11,890 nt of DNA from an uncultured Lachnospiraceae bacterium. GTDB taxonomy: Bacteria; Bacillota; Clostridia; Lachnospirales; Lachnospiraceae. Shown piece by piece: positions 6,462 through 11,890 of this stretch. How positions within the stretch are numbered: the first letter of the stretch is position 1; every line of letters begins with the position of its first letter. Where the stretch lies: the NCBI GenBank assembly GCA_946566415.1, contig CAMNWW010000041.1:1-11890 (forward strand), given 5' to 3'. The notes below the pieces were generated by a model, which did no database searches, was not told the DNA's origin, and saw only the letters and a list, made by a program, of their open reading frames with translations. The translations under genes were made by a program, and so were the position numbers.

Positions 6462-7439
6462 ATGAGACGATATATATTGAAAAGATTAGGAGTATATGCC
6501 GCGATTTTCGTCGGCGTCACCATATTGATCTTCGGTATGATGATGGCGATGCCGGGAGATCCGTTTTCAGGAATGATGCTTGATCCGAATATCCCGCCGG
6601 AGTATATCGAGCAGCAGCAGGATAAGCTGGGACTTAACGACCCTGTCCCGGTACAGTATGTGAAATGGGTGTCGCGGATTGTAAGAGGAGACATGGGATT
6701 TACTTCGGATGGAAGACCGGCGGCTCCGCAGGTCTGGAGGGCAATGAAGAATACATTTCTTATCACAATTCCTTCCTTTATATTCAGCACTTTAATCGCT
6801 GTATTTTTCGGAATTTATTCAGCGATCCATGCAAATCGGGTTTTTGATAAGATAGTGACTTTGCTGACATTTTTGGAGGTTTCCATACCTACCTTTTTCC
6901 TTGCGCTAACGTGTGTGAAATTTTTCGGATATGACCTCCAGCTGCTGCCCGTTTCGGGGCTGCATACGCTTACCGGGAATCTGACCGGATGGGCCTATAT
7001 TAAGGATTCTTTATTACATATGGTTCTTCCTGTTTCGATTCTGACATTAACACAGACATCCAGCATGCTCCGTTATACGAGATCATCCCTTCTGGATGTG
7101 ATAGGACAGGACTATATCCGTACGGCAAGGGCAAAGGGGCTTACCAGGAAACAGGCGATCATACAGCACGGCGTCAGAAACGCGCTCCTTCCTATGATAA
7201 CCGTATTCTGTATGAGACTTCCTGCGATCGTATCCGGGGCGTTGTTTACTGAGACGGTTTTCGTGTGGCCAGGAATCGGGATGCTGAATTATAACTCTAT
7301 CATGGGAAGAGAGTATTCCCTGATTATCGCTATTGCCGCTATGCTGGCAATCATTATCTTATTGACAAACCTGTTGGCGGATATCTTGTATATGGCCGCG
7401 GATCCTCGTATACGTTTGGGAGGTGTGAGGCAGTCATGA
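6462..7439 (+). CDS. Peptide ABC transporter permease (DppB/OppB type)
   Basis: A 325-residue inner-membrane permease, one half of the importer channel. The N-terminus has the family pattern MRRYILKRLG followed by a transmembrane segment (about 11-30) and the external PGDPF motif (31-35). Further hydrophobic segments lie near 98-120, 133-155, 185-200, 245-265 and 287-310. The cytoplasmic EAA loop that docks the ATPases is at about 218-244 (YIRTARAKGLTRKQAI, then RNALLP). The length matches DppB (about 310-340). An AAAGGAG site precedes the ATG. Its stop overlaps the next gene's start by four bases (ATGA), indicating translational coupling with the second permease. Confidence 0.93.
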   Translation: MRRYILKRLGVYAAIFVGVTILIFGMMMAMPGDPFSGMMLDPNIPPEYIEQQQDKLGLNDPVPVQYVKWVSRIVRGDMGFTSDGRPAAPQVWRAMKNTFLITIPSFIFSTLIAVFFGIYSAIHANRVFDKIVTLLTFLEVSIPTFFLALTCVKFFGYDLQLLPVSGLHTLTGNLTGWAYIKDSLLHMVLPVSILTLTQTSSMLRYTRSSLLDVIGQDYIRTARAKGLTRKQAIIQHGVRNALLPMITVFCMRLPAIVSGALFTETVFVWPGIGMLNYNSIMGREYSLIIAIAAMLAIIILLTNLLADILYMAADPRIRLGGVRQS

Positions 7440-8344
7440 AAAAAGCGTGGATGAAGTTACGGCAAATGCACGGCCGCGGCGAGGCTTCGGCAGAACATCT
7501 GTCCTTCGGGCGGCTAACCTTAAAAAGGTTTTGCCGGGATAGGTGGGCGGTATTTGGAAGTATTGTGATTCTGCTTGTCTTTATCATTGTCCTTTCGGCG
7601 CCAGTTATCTGTGAATATAAGCCGGAGGCGATTGACAATACTATGATCCGGAAAGCGCCGGGCGCGGGACATATTTTGGGGACGGACGATTATGGAAGGG
7701 ATGTGTTCAGCAGACTGGTCTACGGCGGCAGAGTGTCGATGGCGGCTGCAATTTCCGCGACCTGTCTTCAGCTTTTCCTTGGAATCGTACTTGGTTCATT
7801 TGCCGGATACTTCGGAAAATGGGTAGATTCCCTGATTATGAGAATTGCGGACGTATTTATGTGTTTTCCATTTTACATCCTGGCAGTATGTCTGGCGGCT
7901 ATCCTTGGACCCGGGCTTCGCAATACGATCATAATCCTTGGCTTTCTTGGCTGGCCGAGCCTGTGCCGGATGGTGCGTGCGGAGATCCTTTCGATTAAGG
8001 AAAATGATTTCATAATGGCGGCAAAATCACTTGGACTTGGGTCCGGCGAAATCATGTTCCGCCATATTTTGCCGAATGTGCTATCGCCCGTCATTGTTTC
8101 TGCGACCTTGTCCGTTGCGGGCGCAATCATGTCGGAAGCATCCTTAAGTTTCCTGAACCTAGGGGTCAAGATCCCGCAGCCGAGTTGGGGAAATATGCTT
8201 TCGGCAGCTCAGAGTATGAATACTCTTATAAATGAATGGTGGAGATGGATTCCTCCTGGACTTTGTATCATTATTGTGATTTTATCAATCAATTATATAG
8301 GTGAAGGTCTCCGAAAAGCGATGACTCCAAAGGCAGGTGAGTAA
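7436..8344 (+). CDS. Peptide ABC transporter permease (DppC/OppC type)
   Basis: A 302-residue permease forming the other half of the channel. A cytoplasmic N-terminal tail (1-38) precedes the first transmembrane segment (about 39-58); the external motif HILGTDDYGRDVFSRLVYG (79-97) is diagnostic of the DppC group. More membrane segments lie near 105-125, 140-160, 163-175, 215-235 and 275-290. The EAA loop spans about 191-218 (FIMAAKSLGLGSGEI, then RHILPNVLSP). The ATG overlaps the stop of the preceding permease, with GGGAGGTG at 7418-7425 as ribosome site. The ATPase gene begins three bases after its stop. Confidence 0.93.
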   Translation: MKKAWMKLRQMHGRGEASAEHLSFGRLTLKRFCRDRWAVFGSIVILLVFIIVLSAPVICEYKPEAIDNTMIRKAPGAGHILGTDDYGRDVFSRLVYGGRVSMAAAISATCLQLFLGIVLGSFAGYFGKWVDSLIMRIADVFMCFPFYILAVCLAAILGPGLRNTIIILGFLGWPSLCRMVRAEILSIKENDFIMAAKSLGLGSGEIMFRHILPNVLSPVIVSATLSVAGAIMSEASLSFLNLGVKIPQPSWGNMLSAAQSMNTLINEWWRWIPPGLCIIIVILSINYIGEGLRKAMTPKAGE

Positions 8345-8347
8345 CAG

Positions 8348-9328
8348 ATGGAAAAAATCTTAGAGGTCAATCATTTATCAGTGGAGTTTAAGACGACTCT
8401 GGGAACAGCATCGGCTGTAAGGGATTTGAGTTTTTCTGTAAACAGGGGAGAAATCGTTGGAATTGTGGGAGAGTCTGGGAGCGGGAAAAGCGTCACGTCG
8501 CTTGCGGTCATGGGACTTCTTGATGAAAGAACAGCCCGTATTCCGGAAGGGGAGATCATCTTTGAGGGAAAAGATTTATTGAAACTGTCGGAAAAGGAGC
8601 TCTGCAAGATCAGAGGGTCTGAGATCACCATGGTTTTTCAGGAACCTGCCATGGCGTTAAATCCTGTGGTAAAAGTAGAAAAGCAGCTTGTCGAGATCTA
8701 TAAAATACATGATCCTTCAAAGGTAAAGAACTGTCATGCAGAGCTGGTATCTCTTCTTGAAAAACTCCGTATTCCTGATGCACAGCAAGTATTGAAAAAA
8801 TATCCGTTTGAGCTGAGCGGAGGGATGAAGCAGAGGATCATGATCGCTATGGCAATGCTCGGTAAGCCGCAGCTTTTGATTGCGGATGAACCTACGACGG
8901 CCCTTGACGTGACGACGCAGGCGGAGATTCTGGATTTGATCAAGCTGATGCAGAAGGAAACAGGATGCGCTGTTATTTTGATCACGCATGATCTTGGCGT
9001 TATCGCGGAAATGGCAGACAAAGTTCTGGTGATGTACCGCGGACAGTTGGTAGAGGAAAGGAAGATCGAAGGATTTTACCAGGAGGCCAGGCATCCGTAT
9101 TCTAAGGATCTTCTTGGGGCCAGACCGGAGAAATTCGACGGAAGATTCTGGTCGATTCCCGGAACAATTCCCAATGCATACACGCCTCTTGTAGGATGCG
9201 GATATTGTACAAGATGCAGGGAGGCATTGCCGGAATGTTCCAGCAAGACGCCGCATCTGACAGCTTTTGACGACGGAAGTCAGGTACGATGCCATAGATG
9301 CTGTCAGAAAGGAGTAGAAAATGAGTAA
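8348..9328 (+). CDS. Peptide ABC transporter ATPase (DppD/OppD type)
   Basis: A 326-residue ATP-binding subunit that powers import with the DppF-type partner. Walker A GESGSGKS is at 41-48, Q-loop Gln98 in VFQEP, signature LSGGMKQR 156-163, Walker B LLIADE with catalytic E181, and H-loop His214. The C-terminal oligopeptide/dipeptide extension contains GCGYCTRC with C284, C287, C290 and then C297, a Cys cluster that in studied Dpp ATPases binds a [4Fe-4S] cluster. A further Cys group (C315, C318, C319) sits at the very end and looks like an extra to the usual pattern. The gene starts three bases after the DppC-type permease with AGGTGAG upstream, and its end overlaps the next gene by eight bases. 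Confidence 0.93.
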   Translation: MEKILEVNHLSVEFKTTLGTASAVRDLSFSVNRGEIVGIVGESGSGKSVTSLAVMGLLDERTARIPEGEIIFEGKDLLKLSEKELCKIRGSEITMVFQEPAMALNPVVKVEKQLVEIYKIHDPSKVKNCHAELVSLLEKLRIPDAQQVLKKYPFELSGGMKQRIMIAMAMLGKPQLLIADEPTTALDVTTQAEILDLIKLMQKETGCAVILITHDLGVIAEMADKVLVMYRGQLVEERKIEGFYQEARHPYSKDLLGARPEKFDGRFWSIPGTIPNAYTPLVGCGYCTRCREALPECSSKTPHLTAFDDGSQVRCHRCCQKGVENE

Positions 9329-10310
9329 CAAAAATTCTTTGATCGAGATCGATCATTTGAAAAAATATTATTCTGTTTCCAATGGTTTTTTCACTAGCAA
9401 AGGAAGGGCGTTAAAGGCGGTAGACGACGTCAGTCTGGCGGTGGAGAGAAAACACAGTCTGGGAATCGTAGGGGAATCCGGATGTGGGAAGTCGACGATG
9501 GGAAAAACGATCCTGCGCCTGATCGAACCAAGCGGGGGGAGAGTGGTATTTGACGGAGAAGAACTGTTCAATGTTGAAGAGAACCATTTCATGGATCAGA
9601 AGAAGCTCCAGGCGCTCAGGAAAAGAATGGCTATGGTTTTCCAGGATCCTTATAGTTCGTTGAATCCGCATATGACGATCGGAGATGCGGTGAAAGCGGG
9701 TGTTCTGCGGCATAAAATCGTTCCAAAGGAAGAAGCGCCGGATTACTGTATCGAGATGCTTTGTGCCTGCGGTCTGGAGAAAGAGGCCTATGCCTCTTAT
9801 CCGAATGAATTCAGCGGTGGACAGAGACAGAGGGCGGTGATAGCAAGAGCGCTGGCTCTTAAGCCGGAATTTGTGGTCTGCGACGAGCCGACTGCGGCGC
9901 TGGATGTGTCGATACAGTCCCAGGTTCTCAATATGATGCTGGATATGCAGGAGCAGATGAATCTGACCTATCTCTTTATTTCACACAACTTGCAGGTGAC
10001 AAGGGCGTTTTGTGACGAGATTGCAGTGATGTATCTAGGTAAAATTGTGGAAAAGGGTAAGGCGGATGAAATCTACTATCACAGTGTTCATCCGTATACG
10101 AAAGCGTTGCTTGCCTCTCTTCCGATCAGCGAGCCGGGGCAGAAGAAGCAGGAGCGCAAGATCATAAACAGTATTCCAAGCATGATGGACGTGCCGAAAG
10201 GATGCAGGTTCCATACCAGATGCCCTTATGCGACCCAAAAGTGCAGGACAGAAGAACCCAAGCTTAAGGAAGCATCTCCCGGGCATCTCGCGGCGTGTCA
10301 TCAAATATGA
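9321..10310 (+). CDS. Peptide ABC transporter ATPase (DppF/OppF type)
   Basis: A 329-residue second ATPase of the importer. Walker A GESGCGKS is at 51-58, Q-loop Gln108 in VFQDPYSSLNP, signature FSGGQRQR 164-171, Walker B FVVCDE with E189, and H-loop His222 in SHNLQV. The C-terminal extension carries the conserved GCRFHTRCPYAT block with C295, C301, C308 and C326, the spacing associated with an iron-sulfur cluster in this subfamily. Its ATG lies within the end of the preceding ATPase gene (eight-base overlap), with AAAGGAG as ribosome site, so both ATPases should be made in step. It is the last gene of the importer operon; a structured repeat begins two bases past its stop. Confidence 0.94.
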   Translation: MSNKNSLIEIDHLKKYYSVSNGFFTSKGRALKAVDDVSLAVERKHSLGIVGESGCGKSTMGKTILRLIEPSGGRVVFDGEELFNVEENHFMDQKKLQALRKRMAMVFQDPYSSLNPHMTIGDAVKAGVLRHKIVPKEEAPDYCIEMLCACGLEKEAYASYPNEFSGGQRQRAVIARALALKPEFVVCDEPTAALDVSIQSQVLNMMLDMQEQMNLTYLFISHNLQVTRAFCDEIAVMYLGKIVEKGKADEIYYHSVHPYTKALLASLPISEPGQKKQERKIINSIPSMMDVPKGCRFHTRCPYATQKCRTEEPKLKEASPGHLAACHQI

Positions 10311-10311
10311 C

Positions 10312-10432
10312 ATGGGTCCCGCTAAAACATGAGCAAGAAGCCATTTTTCGTAGAAAAATGAGCGAATTGCGAATGTTTTCGTCGATTTTGGGAGTGCAAA
10401 GCACGGAAAAATCGACAGTGGACTCATTTGTC
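10312..10432. repeat. Structured intergenic repeat element, copy 1
   Basis: A compact folded unit between the importer operon and the aminopeptidase gene. Outer arms ATGGGTCC (10312-10319) and GGACTCAT (10420-10427) pair with one G-U. Inside are two hairpins: CATTTTTC (10342-10349) with GAAAAATG (10353-10360), and GTCGATTTT (10381-10389) with AAAATCGAC (10408-10416), the latter topped by GTGC/GCAC (10394-10404). Its first 39 bases recur with two changes at 11842-11880. No T-run follows, so it is not a simple terminator. A REP/MITE-like dispersed element or structured RNA is most likely. Confidence 0.6.
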
Positions 10433-10464
10433 GGATAACTAACTTATAACAAAAGGAGAAAAAA

Positions 10465-11787
10465 ATGAATCAGAGTATTTCAAATGAAAATTTAGAACAA
10501 TGGAAATCTAGTTTTAAGGCGGATAAGACCAATCAATTCCTCCAGAATTCACTGGCCCGCTATGATTTAAAAGAAGTATATGCGAATAAAGAACTGATGT
10601 CGGCGAACCAGATGTGTTTCCCGAAAGAGCCGGAGATCGGAGATGTGATGGCGCAGAAGCAGTCAGGAAGGTGCTGGATATTTGCTGCTCTTAATGTTCT
10701 GCGCAGCCAGATGATCCGTGATAAGAAAATGAATCCGGGATTTCGTCTTTCAGTGCCGTATCTGTATTTTTATGATAAATTGGAGAGAGCAAATTTTTTC
10801 CTGGAAAGAATTCTGAAGGATAAGGGTCTGAATAAAGATGGACAGATCGACCGTTCGTTATTCTATTATCCGGTCGGGGAGGGCGGACAATGGTATATGA
10901 TAGTAGATCTGGTAGAAAAATATGGGCTTGTGCCGGAAGAGTGCATGCCGGAAACATACCACAGTGAAAATACACAGCAGTTTTGTGCCGTAATTAATAA
11001 GATTGTCCGGAACGGCGCGGTTCAGCTCCTGCATCTGACGGAAGAAGGAAAACCAGAAGAGGAAATCATGGAAAAGAAGTCTGAAATTATGAATTCAGTC
11101 TATAAACTGTTGTGCTGCTGCCTGGGAAATCCTCCTTCTGCATTTACATATGAATATAAGGATAAAGAAGGCGAGTATCATGTGGTGAATACAACGCCGA
11201 AGCAGTTTGCGGAGAAATTCTGCGGATGCCGTCTGAATGATTATGTCTATGTGACGGATGTGCCGGGAAAGAACAGACCTTACCATAGGACGTTTACACT
11301 GGAAAATTGCGGCAGTGTATGGGGAAAGAAAGGGCTCTACTATAACCTCAGTATGGAGGAGATAAAGCCGATGCTTATCGCACAGTTAGAGGAAGGCGAG
11401 ACGATATGGTTCGGCTGTGACTGTATGAACGACATGGACCGTGCAGGAGGCGTCATGATCGACGGGCTATACGATTACAAAGGGCTTTTCGATGTGAAAT
11501 ATGATATGACAAAGGAAGAAATGCTGGATTACTGCGAAAGCGGCTCGAATCATGATATGGTCATCGCGGCCGTCAAGGAGACGAGACCCGGGCATTATGT
11601 ATGGAAGGTAGAAAACAGCTGGGGAACTCAGGCCGGTATGCAGGGGCGGTATGTCATGGACGACAGCTACCTCGAAAAATATGCATTCCAGTTCGTTATC
11701 AATAAGAAATACTTAAGTCCCGAGATGCTCGCTGAACTTGAACAGGAACCGATCGTGCTCCCAGGGAACGACCCGATGGGGATTTGA
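10465..11787 (+). CDS. pepC: Aminopeptidase C / bleomycin hydrolase (peptidase C1B)
   Basis: A 440-residue cytoplasmic papain-like cysteine aminopeptidase, known in lactic acid bacteria as PepC and in eukaryotes as bleomycin hydrolase; members form hexamers whose C-terminal tail limits access so that single N-terminal residues are removed. The catalytic set is present: oxyanion Gln64 and nucleophile Cys70 in QKQSGRCWIFAALN, His363 in SNHDMVIAA, Asn384 in ENSWG. The C-terminus ends in LPGNDPMGI, like the family's conserved tail. Length is typical (about 440-450). A strong AAAGGAG site lies before the ATG. It is 154 bases past the importer operon and separated by the structured repeat, so it may be transcribed on its own, though its role in finishing imported peptides fits the neighbourhood. 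Confidence 0.94.
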   Translation: MNQSISNENLEQWKSSFKADKTNQFLQNSLARYDLKEVYANKELMSANQMCFPKEPEIGDVMAQKQSGRCWIFAALNVLRSQMIRDKKMNPGFRLSVPYLYFYDKLERANFFLERILKDKGLNKDGQIDRSLFYYPVGEGGQWYMIVDLVEKYGLVPEECMPETYHSENTQQFCAVINKIVRNGAVQLLHLTEEGKPEEEIMEKKSEIMNSVYKLLCCCLGNPPSAFTYEYKDKEGEYHVVNTTPKQFAEKFCGCRLNDYVYVTDVPGKNRPYHRTFTLENCGSVWGKKGLYYNLSMEEIKPMLIAQLEEGETIWFGCDCMNDMDRAGGVMIDGLYDYKGLFDVKYDMTKEEMLDYCESGSNHDMVIAAVKETRPGHYVWKVENSWGTQAGMQGRYVMDDSYLEKYAFQFVINKKYLSPEMLAELEQEPIVLPGNDPMGI

Positions 11788-11806
11788 TGAGTCACGGGAC
11801 AAAGGG

Positions 11807-11839
11807 ACATAAAATACATGCTTGCAGGTAATTTTATGT
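11807..11839. other. AT-rich stem-loop after pepC
   Basis: ACATAAAAT (11807-11815) and ATTTTATGT (11831-11839) form a perfect 9-bp inverted repeat around a 15-nt loop, 20 bases past the pepC stop. The right arm holds four T, but no T-run follows the stem, so termination is only possible. It may mark the end of the pepC transcript. Confidence 0.4.
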
Positions 11840-11841
11840 GT

Positions 11842-11890
11842 ATGGATCCCGCTAAAACATGAGCAAGACGCCATTTTTCGGCGACAAATG
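11842..11890. repeat. Structured intergenic repeat element, copy 2 (partial)
   Basis: The stretch 11842-11880 matches 10312-10350 at 37 of 39 bases, and similarity continues more weakly to the window end (about 44 of 49 overall). The first hairpin of copy 1 is kept with one mismatch (CATTTTTC with GACAAATG). The rest of the element lies beyond the window. Like copy 1, it begins shortly after a gene's stop codon. Confidence 0.65.

Noticed and set aside
8717..9331. A 204-codon minus-strand frame
   Set aside because: It is fully antisense to the DppD-type ATPase gene with all family motifs, and has no recognisable domain of its own.
10035..10427. A 130-codon minus-strand frame over the end of the DppF-type gene and the repeat
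   Set aside because: It is a shadow of the ATPase gene joined to the structured repeat. The two differences between repeat copies that fall in this frame (in the 39-base match) both change the amino acid, which does not support coding.
10420..10464. Dedicated pepC promoter
   Set aside because: TTGTCG (10428-10433) and TATAAC (10445-10450) are only 11 bases apart, and no well-spaced pair was found.

Overview
The window looks like a chromosomal segment of a Gram-positive anaerobe of the Clostridia, most likely Lachnospiraceae. This is inferred from the moderate GC content, strong GGAGG-type ribosome binding sites, a lipoprotein-type solute-binding protein, short operons with overlapping genes, and protein families common in gut Firmicutes. 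No rRNA, tRNA, CRISPR array or intact transposase was seen.

Layout, left to right. (1) 28-1020: a stand-alone RhuM-family protein, typical of accessory DNA. (2) 1107-3345: a promoter, a roughly 110-nt hairpin-rich leader, then a two-gene operon of an M55 D-aminopeptidase and a MalY/PatB-type PLP C-S lyase. It ends at a strong stem-loop shared with the convergent next gene. (3) 3421-4017: a MarR-type regulator on the minus strand; a perfect 10-bp inverted repeat overlaps its predicted promoter. (4) 4018-4681: a 660-base stretch without an intact gene. It holds the decayed remains of a minus-strand AlbA_2 (Schlafen-like)/winged-helix protein, a perfect 19-bp inverted repeat abutting the break in that relic, and the promoter of the next operon. 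(5) 4682-10310: a complete five-gene peptide ABC importer (lipoprotein, two permeases, two ATPases), with a probable attenuating terminator after the binding-protein gene. (6) 10312-10432: a folded intergenic repeat. (7) 10465-11787: a PepC/bleomycin-hydrolase cysteine aminopeptidase. (8) 11842-11890: a second, partial copy of the repeat, cut by the window end.

Together the genes describe peptide capture and breakdown: the importer brings in short peptides, the M55 enzyme and PepC release amino acids, and the MalY-type lyase can split C-S bonds of cysteine, cystathionine or cysteine conjugates. The link between the two operons is supported by the sequence: their promoters share a 19-nt block (17 of 19 identical) covering the -35 box and adjoining spacer, at the same distance from the -10. 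This suggests a common regulator. The most interesting points are this shared promoter block, the folded M55 leader, the structured repeat and the relic/inverted-repeat junction. I found no clear evidence of an entirely new multi-gene system.
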